DNA from: Maridesulfovibrio ferrireducens
Lineage (GTDB): Bacteria; Desulfobacterota; Desulfovibrionia; Desulfovibrionales; Desulfovibrionaceae
DNA: 64,000 bases
Reading direction: 5' to 3'
Assembly (NCBI RefSeq): GCF_016342405.1
Contig: NZ_JAEINN010000004.1
Coordinates: 186,001 to 250,000 of the forward strand
The position numbers were made by a program, and so were the translations under genes. Numbering within the stretch: the stretch's first letter is position 1; each line of letters opens with the position of its first letter. The notes beneath the pieces are model-generated. The model made no database searches. It saw only the letters and a list, made by a program, of their open reading frames with translations, and was not told where the DNA came from. This document shows positions 1 through 9,467 of this stretch, in pieces.

Positions 1-1
1 A

Positions 2-1222
2 CCGGATGGAAGTTTTATTTTTGTAACCGGACGGGCAGAGAATATTTTGGGATATAGCGCTGAAGAGCTGGTCGGCAGATCCCCGTTTGATTTTGTTGAC
101 GAAGATTCTTCGTGGGAAGTTAGAAAAGAGTTTCTTGATGCAGCTCAGGAAGGCAGAAATTTTAATTCTTTGGTGTCTAAATTTGTTAATCGTGACGGTC
201 ATAAGTTGTGGCTTGAGTTTAACGGTGTTCCTGTTATGGATGAAGCTGGAAATGTTACCGGATTTCGGGGAGCGACTTCTGATATAACAGCTCAGAGAAA
301 AGCTTTGCAGGATTTACAGGATAGAGAAGATATGCTTCAGAGTATAAGTGATTCTGTTCAGGATGCTCTTATACTTATGGATGATAAAGGCCTTGTTCAT
401 TTTTGGAATCCGGCTGCTGAAAAGATTTTCGGTTTTTCATCTGCTGAAATGATGGGCAAAGACTTGCGGGCTTGCGTGTGGCTTGAAGACAACGTCGATG
501 GTTTAGAAGTTTCTCATGAGGAAAAAGAAGGTCAAAGCAGGTTATTTTCTTCGTATGGTTCTTTTACTGTAAATGTACGGCGAAAAGATGGGAATGTTTT
601 TCCTGCGGAAGTTTTATTATCACCTTTGCGAAGAGATGACAGTTGGTGGGTCGTCGGGACAATCAGAGATGTTACGGAGCGTAAAGAAGCCGAAGATGCT
701 CTGCGCAAGCTTGCCACAACTGATCCTTTGACAGGGTTAAGCAATCGTCGGTTTTTTATGGAAAGATCTGAGGAAGAACTTGAAAAAGCTCGAAGATACA
801 ATAGAAGTTTATCGTTGTTGATGCTGGATATTGATTTCTTTAAAAAAGTTAATGACACCTATGGGCATGATGCCGGGGATGATGTTTTGAAAGCATTGTC
901 TGTCGTTGGGCTTAAAGTTTTGCGAAATGTAGATGTGTTCGGTAGAATTGGCGGAGAAGAATTCTCCATACTTTTGCCGGATACAGATATTGACGGAGCT
1001 GTTCTGGTTGCTGAAAGAATCCGAAATGAGATTGAGCAAGCTAAAATGCAGACACGTTCTGGAGCTCTTACTATAACAGTGAGTATTGGTGTCGCTACTG
1101 TGAATGAACAAATATGTACCTTGGAGCATCTGCTAAAGGCGGCTGACCTTGGTCTTTATGCCGCAAAGGATGCCGGGCGTAATCTGGTGAAGGTTCAGCT
1201 TGCTCCTGATGAATTGGTATGA
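2..1222 (+). CDS. PAS-PAS-GGDEF diguanylate cyclase (5' end outside window)
   Basis: The reading frame is open from base 2, so the gene begins left of the window. The visible part starts inside a PAS domain and continues through its PAC segment (ending near the ITAQR residues), a second PAS/PAC unit, and a C-terminal GGDEF domain of about 165 residues. The active-site loop reads GGEEF, a catalytically competent variant. An RxxD inhibitory site (RNVD) lies five residues upstream of it, which in this family binds c-di-GMP for product inhibition. The likely role is sensory synthesis of c-di-GMP from two GTP. No membrane segment is seen in the visible part. A terminator follows 26 bases after the stop. 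The family call is firm; the signal sensed is unknown. Confidence 0.9.
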   Translation, partial: PDGSFIFVTGRAENILGYSAEELVGRSPFDFVDEDSSWEVRKEFLDAAQEGRNFNSLVSKFVNRDGHKLWLEFNGVPVMDEAGNVTGFRGATSDITAQRKALQDLQDREDMLQSISDSVQDALILMDDKGLVHFWNPAAEKIFGFSSAEMMGKDLRACVWLEDNVDGLEVSHEEKEGQSRLFSSYGSFTVNVRRKDGNVFPAEVLLSPLRRDDSWWVVGTIRDVTERKEAEDALRKLATTDPLTGLSNRRFFMERSEEELEKARRYNRSLSLLMLDIDFFKKVNDTYGHDAGDDVLKALSVVGLKVLRNVDVFGRIGGEEFSILLPDTDIDGAVLVAERIRNEIEQAKMQTRSGALTITVSIGVATVNEQICTLEHLLKAADLGLYAAKDAGRNLVKVQLAPDELV

Positions 1223-1247
1223 TCTTAATAGGGCAGATATGTTTTAT

Positions 1248-1275
1248 AAAGCCCGAAAAGAAATCCGGGCTTTTT
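1248..1275. terminator. Rho-independent terminator, probably bidirectional
   Basis: An 8-bp stem (AAAGCCCG paired with CGGGCTTT) is followed by a T-run on the plus strand. It sits between the convergent ends of the GGDEF gene and the CheX-like gene, so it can serve both. Confidence 0.75.
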
Positions 1276-1282
1276 CACTTTT

Positions 1283-1741
1283 CTATTCAAAGCAGAATTC
1301 AATTGTGAATTTGCCGTTATCGGTTGTGAAGGGGATAGCCATAACAGCTGAGGATGTTACATGTGTGATAGTATGATTGTCACCTATGATAACGGTTGGG
1401 GTTGAACCCTGAAGTTTGTAGCCTTGTTCGGTTAAACCAGCTCTTGCCTGCCCTGAAACCATGTTGGTTATTTCACCCACAGCGTCTTTGACATCCTGCA
1501 TGAGATCTTGAATATCGTCTCCAAGCATGTTTTTTACTATCTGAACTGCACATTTTTTTTCGAATGAGATAGAGATGCTTCCGTTTACATTCCCTGTAAA
1601 TCCAACAACTCCAGTCACGTCTCCAGAAGCAATGTTTCCTTTTTTAACAAAGGGTTTTCCGGCCTTTGGGGTGACCATAGCCATCATAGAGAGAATATCT
1701 ATGGTTGCTTTTATGAAGGGCTTTGCCAGCTCAACGTTCAT
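1283..1741 (-). CDS. CheX-like chemotaxis phosphatase domain protein
   Basis: This 152-residue single-domain protein matches the CheX/CheC-like fold. It has an N-terminal helix, a glycine-rich strand region (GVVGFTGNVNGSISISF) and a central helix carrying the ExxN motif (E90, N93 in GEITNMVSG) that in CheX acts in hydrolysis of phospho-CheY. The length agrees with CheX (about 150 residues). In Desulfovibrio-type genomes such proteins are often outside chemotaxis operons, and here no che gene is adjacent. The natural partner could be any response regulator. The start ATG follows an AAGGAG-like sequence on the minus strand. Family assignment is confident; the target is unknown. Confidence 0.8.
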   Translation of the reverse strand: MNVELAKPFIKATIDILSMMAMVTPKAGKPFVKKGNIASGDVTGVVGFTGNVNGSISISFEKKCAVQIVKNMLGDDIQDLMQDVKDAVGEITNMVSGQARAGLTEQGYKLQGSTPTVIIGDNHTITHVTSSAVMAIPFTTDNGKFTIEFCFE

Positions 1742-2236
1742 TACAAGACTCCTTAAAAAAGTTCTTATTTAAAAAAATAAATAGTGATATTGAATTACTA
1801 TGAAATTGCCTCGCAATTAACGGAAGGCATTGTTTGCTTTTTGTTTTAATATAATTATAACTCAAGAAGTAAAAGTATTTTTATCCTTTTGGCAATAAAA
1901 AATGAATGCTTTATTTTAGCTATGTCCATAATTATATTTTTGCGGATAAACTTCTTACGAGGTTATTTTGTGTAAACGGAGTAACTCTTTGCTGTTCAAA
2001 GGGGTTTGAATTTAAATTATAATTTAGTTTAAGTGAATCTTTTTTCTATGCCGTTGATGAGTATTTTGTCAATTAATGCTGAAATTTTAATGGTTTCTTT
2101 CATGTGGTGCAGGTTTGACCGTCTGCTCAAATTTAAGTAGTTGAATATTTCAGAATATGATGGGACTGAGCGTTTTGCGCATGGTTCAAAATTTATATGT
2201 AAAAAATAAATAATGTTCATTCAAGGATATAAATCG
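1742..2236. other. AT-rich intergenic region upstream of cheX-like gene and glnS
   Basis: About 495 bases without a convincing gene, holding the divergent promoters of the CheX-like gene and glnS. A minus-strand open frame at 2029-2220 lacks a recognisable ribosome binding site and resembles nothing. At 1969-1986 there is an 18-base stretch that recurs with two mismatches at 21064-21081 upstream of the FecR-RTX gene. No RNA gene was recognised. Confidence 0.5.
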
Positions 2237-3937
2237 ATGTCAGATAATATTACCGAGTCCACAGGTCCGAAAAACTTCATTGCAGCTATTATTGAGAAGG
2301 ATAATGAAACTGGAAAGTATGACGGAAGAGTTGCGACTCGTTTTCCACCTGAGCCGAATGGATATCTTCATATCGGGCATGCTAAATCTATCTGCCTGAA
2401 TTTCGGACTGGCCAAGGATTTTGGCGGAACATGCAATCTCCGGTTCGACGACACTAACCCGGCAAAAGAAGAAGTCGAGTATGTAGAGTCAATTCAGGAA
2501 GATGTCCGCTGGCTGGGGTTTGATTGGGAAGATCGGCTTTATTATTCGTCAGATTATTTTGAGCAGTTGTATGACTTTGCAGTGCAGCTGATTAAAGACG
2601 GCAAGGCATATGTAGACAGTCTCAGTGCGGAAGAAACCCGTGAATATCGCGGAACTCTGACTGAACCGGGCAAGGACAGTCCATACCGTACACGGTCGAT
2701 CGATGAGAATCTGGATCTTTTTGAACGGATGAAAAATGGTGAATTTGCAAATGGTGAACATTTGCTTCGCGCAAAAATCGACATGGCTTCACCTAATATG
2801 ATAATGCGTGATCCTGCTTTATACAGAATCAGAAAGGTGGATCATCATCGCACCGGTGATAAATGGTGCATCTATCCCATGTATGATTTTACGCATTGTA
2901 TTTCTGATTCAATTGAGAAGATTACCCATTCTGTCTGTACACTGGAATTTGAAAATAATCGTCCTTTATATGATTGGGTCCTTGAGAATCTCGGCATATA
3001 CAGACCTCAGCAGATTGAATTTGCAAGGCTGAACCTCAGCTATACTGTAATGAGTAAGCGCCGTTTGATTCAGCTTGTTGAAGAAGGATATGTTTCCGGC
3101 TGGGATGATCCGAGAATGTCTACTATTTCCGGTATGAGAAGGCGCGGATATTCTCCGGTTGCTATTCGTAATTTTTGCGAACGTATCGGTGTAGCGAAGG
3201 CAACCAATATGGTTGATTTTGCTCTTCTCGAGTTTTCTGTCCGTGAAGATCTTAATGCTCATTCTTCGCGTTATATGGGAGTTATCAATCCTCTTAAAGT
3301 GGTTATTGAAAACTATCCTGAAGATAAAACCGAAGAGTTTGAATTTCAGAATAATCCTGAAGATCCGGAAGCCGGAACACGTATGGTTCCTTTCTCTAAA
3401 GTTCTTTATATTGAACGTGATGATTTCATGGAAGATGCTCCGAAAAAGTTTTTCAGGCTTGCTCCGGGGCGTGAAGTTCGTCTCCGCTATGCCTACTATG
3501 TAAAGTGCACTGATGTTATAAAGGATGAAAACGGCGAAGTTGTTGAACTGCGTTGTACTTATGATCCTGACACTCGGGGCGGCTGGTCCAAAGACGGCAG
3601 AAAAGTAAAAGGAACTTTGCATTGGGTTTCTGTAGCTCATGCAAAAGAAGTTGAAGTGCGTTTATATGAACATCTGTTTACCAAAGAAAATCCGATGGAT
3701 AATAAAGATGGATCTGATTTCAAAGATCATATTAATCCGGATTCTCTTAAAGTTTTGCCTAAATGTTATGTTGAACCAATTTTGGGCGAGGTTGAGCCTG
3801 GATTCAGATGTCAGTTCGAAAGGGTTGGTTATTTTTGTGTAGATAAAGACTCCACTCCTGAAAAGCCTGTTTTTAACAGGACCTCTACTCTTAGAGATAC
3901 TTGGAAAAAAATAGAAAAAAAGCAGGGCGGCAAATAA
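2237..3937 (+). CDS. glnS: Glutaminyl-tRNA synthetase
   Basis: A class I aminoacyl-tRNA synthetase that charges tRNA-Gln with glutamine using ATP. The chosen start is the ATG at 2237, behind an AAGGA sequence at about 2223, giving 566 residues, close to the roughly 555 of the E. coli enzyme. An in-frame upstream ATG at 2213 has no clear ribosome binding site. The HIGH signature lies in [12 protein letters not shown] (residues 37-48) and the KMSKS loop has the GlnRS form VMSKRRL near residue 271. The C-terminal half has the beta-barrel anticodon-binding region. Presence of glnS means tRNA-Gln can be charged directly. The gene appears monocistronic, with a strong terminator after it. Confidence 0.97.
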   Translation: MSDNITESTGPKNFIAAIIEKDNETGKYDGRVATRFPPEPNGYLHIGHAKSICLNFGLAKDFGGTCNLRFDDTNPAKEEVEYVESIQEDVRWLGFDWEDRLYYSSDYFEQLYDFAVQLIKDGKAYVDSLSAEETREYRGTLTEPGKDSPYRTRSIDENLDLFERMKNGEFANGEHLLRAKIDMASPNMIMRDPALYRIRKVDHHRTGDKWCIYPMYDFTHCISDSIEKITHSVCTLEFENNRPLYDWVLENLGIYRPQQIEFARLNLSYTVMSKRRLIQLVEEGYVSGWDDPRMSTISGMRRRGYSPVAIRNFCERIGVAKATNMVDFALLEFSVREDLNAHSSRYMGVINPLKVVIENYPEDKTEEFEFQNNPEDPEAGTRMVPFSKVLYIERDDFMEDAPKKFFRLAPGREVRLRYAYYVKCTDVIKDENGEVVELRCTYDPDTRGGWSKDGRKVKGTLHWVSVAHAKEVEVRLYEHLFTKENPMDNKDGSDFKDHINPDSLKVLPKCYVEPILGEVEPGFRCQFERVGYFCVDKDSTPEKPVFNRTSTLRDTWKKIEKKQGGK

Positions 3938-3972
3938 ATATAATTGCACTCAGGCGATTAATGTAATTCGTT

Positions 3973-4015
3973 CTGCCCGGAAATCTTTTTTGATTTCCGG
4001 GCAGTTTTGTTTTTA
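3973..4015 (+). terminator. Rho-independent terminator after glnS
   Basis: A perfect 13-bp stem (CTGCCCGGAAATC paired with its complement) with a short T-loop is followed by a TTTTG-TTTTT tract, 35 bases after the glnS stop. Confidence 0.9.
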
Positions 4016-4171
4016 GAGAACGCTTATTTTGTTTATAAAATATTTTTTTACTGCTGTTTGAAGGGTGAAACATTTTTTTAAAAATGTTATTCAGTACATA
4101 TTAAATGAGTTGATAAATTTATTATTTAAAAAGGTGATAAATGTTTTTTTTCATGAAATGGAGGTCGGAGG

Positions 4172-5680
4172 ATGAGTCCTGAAATTGATAACGGTTCCAG
4201 ACTTGCTATTGCAATTGCCGGACGGAGTAATGCAGGCAAGTCTTCAATTATCCGGGCCCTTTCGGGGGTTGAAGGGGATGAAGTTCTCCCCGTTGCTCAA
4301 GAGGATGAAATGTATCCTCTGACCAGAACTGAGATTTCTCCGTTAGGACCGGTAACGATTTATGATACCGATGCTCATGTTCCTGGCGATGACAAAACAA
4401 TATTGATTAAAAAGGCTTTATATAGTGTAGATGTCGCCGTAGTCGTTACGGATGAATCCGGCATTGCTGATGAAGAGCGGGAACTTACGACCCTTTTGCT
4501 TGAAAGAAGAATTCCTTGTGTCATGGTTTTTAATAAGGCTGACATAAGGCGGCCTAGCCTTGCTGATATGGAGTTTTGCGGATCAAGAGGGATCAGGTTC
4601 GTTGCCACGTCAACAGTAGACGGGCGGGGGATTGAGCGGCTTAAAAAGTCGATAATGGCTTTGGCTCCTGAAGAAAATTTATTGGACCCGGTTCTTGCCC
4701 GTGACCTGATAGGCAAGGGCGATTACGTGATTTGTGCTATTTCAGATGACCCGGTTTCGCCTAAGGGAAGGCTCGGACTGCCAAAATCGCAGGTCTTGCG
4801 GGAAATACTTGATGTCGGGGGAATTGCTGTTCTTGTTAAGGAAGGAGAGCTTTTTCAAACTATTTCCGGACAGAAAAGACGACCTGCATTGGTTATTGCT
4901 GATTCGCAAGCAGTGAAAAAAGTTATGGATATTATTCCTGCGGATGTTCTTTTAACCACTTTCCCTATTTTATTTGCCCGCCATAAGGGGAACCTTGAGC
5001 AACTTGTTCAGGGCGCAAATGCTATTGACCAGCTTAAAGACGGTGACAGGATTTTAATCGTTGAAGCCTGTCCGCATCATCCAAAGGCTGAAGATTTTAG
5101 CAAAGAGATGATTCCTGATCGTATTGCAGGATATTCCGGTAAGAAAGTAACTTTTGAATTAAAAACAGGGTGCGGTCTTCCGCTTGATCTTTCCCGTTAT
5201 CAGTTGGTTGTTCATTGTGGTGCCTGTATGACAGAACGGGTTGATATGCTTAGGCGTATACGTGATTGTGAAAGACAGCAGGTGCCTATCACTAATTACG
5301 GGCTGGCTGCTGCGAAGGTTGACGGCACGTTGAAAAGATTGGTTGAGCCTTTCTTTAAAGATGAAGCTGAAGAGAAGGATGTCATAAGCGGGAAAATTAA
5401 TGTTTTCAGAGGAAGCAATTCACGGGCAATGCATTTGGTGGTTCCTGCTGAGATTTATCCTGAAAAAGCTGTCCCTTTTAATTTAATGTATCTTTTCGGT
5501 GATATTGATGTAACCAAAAAGCATATTGGATTTTCATCTCTTCCCTTTGCACGTGGTGGACAGCAGAAGATTCGTAAATTTGTTGAAAAGCATGGGTATT
5601 GTTTTTATAAGTGGCCTGGAAGAGTGTTGGGACCTGATCTGGGAGGGATGCTTGAGCCTGATGAAGATAGCTCTAAATAG
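4172..5680 (+). CDS. hydF: [FeFe]-hydrogenase maturation GTPase HydF with C-terminal extension
   Basis: HydF is the scaffold on which the 2Fe subcluster of [FeFe] hydrogenase is assembled by HydE and HydG and from which it is delivered to HydA. The GTPase domain shows the P-loop GRSNAGKS (residues 17-24) and the NKAD guanine motif (121-124). The cluster-binding domain shows Cys300-x-His302 and His348-Cys349-x-x-Cys352, the CxH...HCxxC signature of HydF with 45 residues between the halves. The protein is 502 residues, while HydF is usually about 400. The extra segment, roughly residues 410-502, is not recognised. The ATG follows GGAGG. No other hyd gene is adjacent, so hydEG and the structural hydrogenase must be elsewhere. 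Confidence 0.93.
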   Translation: MSPEIDNGSRLAIAIAGRSNAGKSSIIRALSGVEGDEVLPVAQEDEMYPLTRTEISPLGPVTIYDTDAHVPGDDKTILIKKALYSVDVAVVVTDESGIADEERELTTLLLERRIPCVMVFNKADIRRPSLADMEFCGSRGIRFVATSTVDGRGIERLKKSIMALAPEENLLDPVLARDLIGKGDYVICAISDDPVSPKGRLGLPKSQVLREILDVGGIAVLVKEGELFQTISGQKRRPALVIADSQAVKKVMDIIPADVLLTTFPILFARHKGNLEQLVQGANAIDQLKDGDRILIVEACPHHPKAEDFSKEMIPDRIAGYSGKKVTFELKTGCGLPLDLSRYQLVVHCGACMTERVDMLRRIRDCERQQVPITNYGLAAAKVDGTLKRLVEPFFKDEAEEKDVISGKINVFRGSNSRAMHLVVPAEIYPEKAVPFNLMYLFGDIDVTKKHIGFSSLPFARGGQQKIRKFVEKHGYCFYKWPGRVLGPDLGGMLEPDEDSSK

Positions 5681-5735
5681 TGGTCTGTTGTTGCAACATT
5701 CCTAGATAAATAGAATTATTAAAGGCTGTGATATA

Positions 5736-6749
5736 ATGAATTGGGCTATAAAAATTTGTTTTTTCTTTGTTGTATTTGGGGCGATAGTCTTTTTCAGCCC
5801 CCTTTCAGAGACTTGTTTTGCCGATTCAACTGTAATTGGTTTTATTGCGGACGGGTCAGCCTTGGACGATGATTCTTATAACTGTATGACTGTTGTCGGT
5901 TTAAGACGTTTGCAAAGTGATTATGACGTTAAAGTTCAAGTTCGCTGCGGAGGGTTTACTGCGCAATCCTTTGCAAAGGGGCTTAATTCATTACTTGATA
6001 AAGAAATAAAAATAATCGTTATTAATGCTTCAACTCATCGTGATCTTATTGTTGCAACAGTGAAGACTCACTCGGATGTCACTTTTATTTTGAATGGGGT
6101 GGCTGTTACCGGTTATCCCAATGTTTCTTCTCTTCATTTTGGACAGAGAATGGGGTCGTGTCTGGTTGGCGCCCTTTGTGGGTGGCAAAGCAAAACTGGA
6201 AAAATTGGTTTTATAGGTGGTAACGAGAGCCCTGTCATATTGGAATTTTTGTGTGGCTTTAAGAAGGGCGTGAAGCTTGCCGGTGAAAAAGTTGATGTGG
6301 ATGTCAAATTTGTTAGAAAAGGTCTTTCGGTAACTGGTTTTGAAGACCCCCATCACGGAAATGAATTAGCTAAAGCTATGTACGCTTCAGGTGTGGACAT
6401 TATTTATTCGGTAGCCGGGCTTTCGGGTAACGGAATTATTTATGCTGCACAGGAATCTGGAAACTATGTGGTTGGTGTTGATTCCAATCAAGATTACATG
6501 GCGAAAGGTAATGTTCTTACAAGTATGATGAAGCTTCTTGATGTAGCTGTTTATCAAGAAGTTGTATCTGTTTTGAAGGGAAAATTTACTTCAGGTGTGA
6601 AAGAATATGATCTGTTAAACGGCGGCGTAGCTCTTACAGATATGAAGTTCAGTAGGCATCTGATCTCAAAAAAGATTAGAGATAAGCTTAAAATCATGGA
6701 ACAGCAGTTAATATCTGAAAAGATCTTTTTTGACTGCTCGGGAATATAA
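5736..6749 (+). CDS. BMP/PnrA-family periplasmic substrate-binding protein
   Basis: This 337-residue protein starts with a typical signal peptide (hydrophobic residues about 5-24, cleavage near CFA-DST). It then follows the basic membrane protein (BMP/PnrA/Med) pattern: a GFIADGSALDDDSYN N-terminal strand-loop, a central GKIGFIGGNE segment, and a VVGVDSNQDY segment. BMP proteins bind nucleosides or similar ligands for ABC importers. Here no permease or ATPase is nearby; instead a hybrid histidine kinase begins 19 bases downstream and an Hpt protein follows. I infer that it presents a ligand to the sensor domain of the kinase. No lipobox cysteine is seen, so it is probably soluble in the periplasm. 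Confidence 0.8.
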   Translation: MNWAIKICFFFVVFGAIVFFSPLSETCFADSTVIGFIADGSALDDDSYNCMTVVGLRRLQSDYDVKVQVRCGGFTAQSFAKGLNSLLDKEIKIIVINASTHRDLIVATVKTHSDVTFILNGVAVTGYPNVSSLHFGQRMGSCLVGALCGWQSKTGKIGFIGGNESPVILEFLCGFKKGVKLAGEKVDVDVKFVRKGLSVTGFEDPHHGNELAKAMYASGVDIIYSVAGLSGNGIIYAAQESGNYVVGVDSNQDYMAKGNVLTSMMKLLDVAVYQEVVSVLKGKFTSGVKEYDLLNGGVALTDMKFSRHLISKKIRDKLKIMEQQLISEKIFFDCSGI

Positions 6750-6768
6750 GTTGGCGGCATTGATCTGA

Positions 6769-9129
6769 ATGTTTAAATTTTCTAAAATAAGATATGGGAT
6801 AACCCTCGGCGTGTTGTTGATAATGACTGCGGTTTTAGTCCCTTTAGGCTATTTTGCAGCAACTCGGCATCATGAATCTTCCGTTCAGGCCCTTTATTCA
6901 CGGGGTGAGGGAATAGTTTCCTTTGTGGCTTTTGCAAGCAGTGAAGCCATTTTTAAATTTAAATTTTACCGATTGGATGAATTGACGCGAGGGGTTTGCA
7001 TCGCTCCGGAAGTTGATTATTGCGCTATTTATCAACCTGACGGCTCTGTATATAGTGAGTACGGAAATATTTCTTCCGAATCTGTCGACAATATTTTGAA
7101 TGTTGAAAAACGCATTTTAAAAGATGGAGAATTGCTCGGATTTGTTCGTGTTGGAATGCTTACAGATTCAGTAGATGAAAGCTTTAGCGTAGCCATACGT
7201 AATCTAGTTTTAATTTTTTTGGGTGTCCTAGTTGTTGCGGGACTGAGTATAAATTTTTTTCTGGGTAGATTTTTTATTTCTCCGATAATCAAATTGTCCG
7301 AACAGGCTGTCAACATCGGCCAGAACAGGTTTGAAAAGCTTGACGGTATGAACCGGACAGATGAAATTGGTTCTCTTGCTTTAGCCCTTAATACTGCGAG
7401 TGATAAGTTCTATCAGCTTAATTTTGAATTGGAAGAGATGGTAGTTGAGCGAACGAGAGAGCTTTGTGATGCAAATATTAAGCTAAGTGAGGAGAATAAG
7501 GAGCGTGTACGGGTTCAGAATAATTTAACCTCAGTTCTTGATGAACTTTCTTTTGCAGTTCAGGAGCTTGAGAAGGCAAAAGAAAAAGCTGAAACGGCCA
7601 GTCGCTTTAAAAGTGAATTTCTTGCCATGATCAGTCATGAAATAAGAACCCCTATGAATGCTATTCTCGGAATGGGTGACTTGCTTATTGAGACAGGTCT
7701 TGATTCTGAGCAGATGGGATATGTTGAAATTTTTAGAGGTTCAGGGGAACTCTTACTTAAAATTATCAATGATATTTTAGACTTTGTTCAAATTGAGTCC
7801 GGTCAGATAGATCTTGTTCCTGTCCCTTTCAATCCTTCGCGTGATGTTCAGAGCGTGTGCAAAAGCGTTGCTCATTCCGCTCATGCTCGTGATATTGAGA
7901 TTATTTGTGACGTTGATATTAATGTTCCTGTTCAGGTAATCGGAGATCCCGTGAGAGTACGGCAGATTCTGATGAATATTGTATCTAATGCCGTTAAATT
8001 TACTTCCAGCGGGGAAGTTGAAGTTCGGCTCAGTCTTCAAGAGTCAAGTGAAGATCATGATCAGCTTTTATTTACAATCCGGGATACCGGAATAGGTATT
8101 TCTGAAGGTAAACTCAGTAATATTTTTGATAGTTTCGTTCAGGTGGACGGTTCAACTCGTCGTGAGTACGGTGGAACCGGGCTTGGACTTGCTATTGCTT
8201 CTCGTCTGGCGGGACTGATGGATGGCAAAATCTGGTTTGAAAGTGAGCGGGGGAAAGGAAGCGTTTTTTATTTTTCAATTCCGTTCAGGAAGTCTGTTTA
8301 TGAACCTGATATAGGCGTGGTTGATTTTTCAGGAACTAAGGCTTTACTGGTTGATGATAATAATACGGTCCGGGAAGTTCTTGCCCGCAGGCTGCAGGCT
8401 CTTGGAGTTTCAGCAACTGTTTCAATAAATGCTGCAGAAGGGCTGGATTATCTGAAGGGAGCTAAGGATCGTAATGAATCATATAATTTACTTCTTATTG
8501 ATAGTGAAATGCCGGATATGTCAGGAGTGGATTTTCTTTCCGAGGCTCAGCAGCAAGGATGGCTTCAAGGTCTTGTTGCTATAATGTTTTCCGCAGGTTG
8601 CACAGAACATGATCGTTACGAAGCCAGAGCAAAGGGTGCTGATTATATTTTGATTAAGCCTGTTTTTGATGTTGATCTTGTCCATTGTCTTTCTGGAACG
8701 ATTCCGGATACGATTTGTCCCGTTTTGAAAGTTCTTTTGGTAGAGGATAACGAAGATCATCGTAATATTCTGGAAGTTTATATAAAAGACACCGGAATGG
8801 AAGTGACTTCTGCTACAGATGGACTTAGAGCTGTTCAGTTGTTTGCGGCTAATCAATATGATCTTGTTTTTATGGATGTGGATATTCCCGTGCTGAGTGG
8901 TATTAAAGCCGCATTAAAGATGCGCGAAATTGAGGCCGTAGAAGGTAGAGCCCGGGCTGAAATTGTCGCGCTGGCAGCACATGTTTTGGGAAATTCACAA
9001 TCTGAGAGCTTTAATGCCGGGTGTGATGGATTTATTTCTAAGCCGATAAGGCGGGAGACTATCCGTTCTGTTGTGATGGCTGTTGCAGAAGGTGGAAAAC
9101 TCCCGAAAGAAGTTAAAGTTTCAGAGTAG
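6769..9129 (+). CDS. Membrane hybrid histidine kinase (HAMP-HisKA-HATPase-REC-REC)
   Basis: The 786 residues contain an N-terminal membrane segment (about 10-30), a small extracytoplasmic domain (about 31-143), a second membrane segment (144-166), HAMP, a coiled coil, and HisKA with His290 in SHEIRTPMN. HATPase_c follows with an N-box (NIVSNAVKF), DTGIGIS and GGTGLGLAI. Two receiver domains come next: the first with Asp578 in [12 protein letters not shown], the second with Asp703 in LVFMDVDIP. With the downstream Hpt gene this forms a multi-step phosphorelay. The preceding BMP-type binding protein is a probable periplasmic partner, as in LuxPQ-like systems (analogy only). No DNA-binding regulator is adjacent, so the final output is not visible here. 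Confidence 0.93.
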   Translation: MFKFSKIRYGITLGVLLIMTAVLVPLGYFAATRHHESSVQALYSRGEGIVSFVAFASSEAIFKFKFYRLDELTRGVCIAPEVDYCAIYQPDGSVYSEYGNISSESVDNILNVEKRILKDGELLGFVRVGMLTDSVDESFSVAIRNLVLIFLGVLVVAGLSINFFLGRFFISPIIKLSEQAVNIGQNRFEKLDGMNRTDEIGSLALALNTASDKFYQLNFELEEMVVERTRELCDANIKLSEENKERVRVQNNLTSVLDELSFAVQELEKAKEKAETASRFKSEFLAMISHEIRTPMNAILGMGDLLIETGLDSEQMGYVEIFRGSGELLLKIINDILDFVQIESGQIDLVPVPFNPSRDVQSVCKSVAHSAHARDIEIICDVDINVPVQVIGDPVRVRQILMNIVSNAVKFTSSGEVEVRLSLQESSEDHDQLLFTIRDTGIGISEGKLSNIFDSFVQVDGSTRREYGGTGLGLAIASRLAGLMDGKIWFESERGKGSVFYFSIPFRKSVYEPDIGVVDFSGTKALLVDDNNTVREVLARRLQALGVSATVSINAAEGLDYLKGAKDRNESYNLLLIDSEMPDMSGVDFLSEAQQQGWLQGLVAIMFSAGCTEHDRYEARAKGADYILIKPVFDVDLVHCLSGTIPDTICPVLKVLLVEDNEDHRNILEVYIKDTGMEVTSATDGLRAVQLFAANQYDLVFMDVDIPVLSGIKAALKMREIEAVEGRARAEIVALAAHVLGNSQSESFNAGCDGFISKPIRRETIRSVVMAVAEGGKLPKEVKVSE

Positions 9130-9147
9130 TCGAAGCTTGGAGATAAT

Positions 9148-9447
9148 GTGCAGAAAAAAATATTCACAATTGATGAGAGTGTGAGATCTTTGATTCCTCA
9201 TTTTGTAATTCATCAATACGCTGAATTGGAACTGATGGAAAAAAATCTGGAAAATGGCAACATGGAAGAAGTCAGCCGGTTAGGACATAGCTTAAAAGGA
9301 GCTGCCGCAAATTTTAATCTGGAGCCTCTTCGTAAACTTGGAGTGGCTATTCAGGATGTTGCTAAAATGGGAATGAACGATGCTCTTGCTCCGTTGCTTG
9401 CCAGATATCGTTTGTATCTTGAAGAACTGAAATCCATGGAGAGTTGA
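9148..9447 (+). CDS. Histidine phosphotransfer (Hpt) domain protein
   Basis: A 99-residue single Hpt domain. The phospho-acceptor is His47 in GHSLKGAAANF, the classical HxLKGxA motif. The start is a GTG at 9148 preceded by GGAG with five-base spacing; the ATG three bases upstream is in another frame. It lies 18 bases after the hybrid kinase and probably accepts phosphate from a receiver domain of that kinase, passing it to a response regulator encoded elsewhere. Confidence 0.88.
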   Translation: MQKKIFTIDESVRSLIPHFVIHQYAELELMEKNLENGNMEEVSRLGHSLKGAAANFNLEPLRKLGVAIQDVAKMGMNDALAPLLARYRLYLEELKSMES

Positions 9448-9467
9448 GTTCAGGAAGAGTTACAACT

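Noticed and set aside
2029-2220. Minus-strand open frame of 63 codons upstream of glnS
   Set aside because: No ribosome binding site, no recognisable sequence pattern, AT-rich intergenic composition; probably chance.
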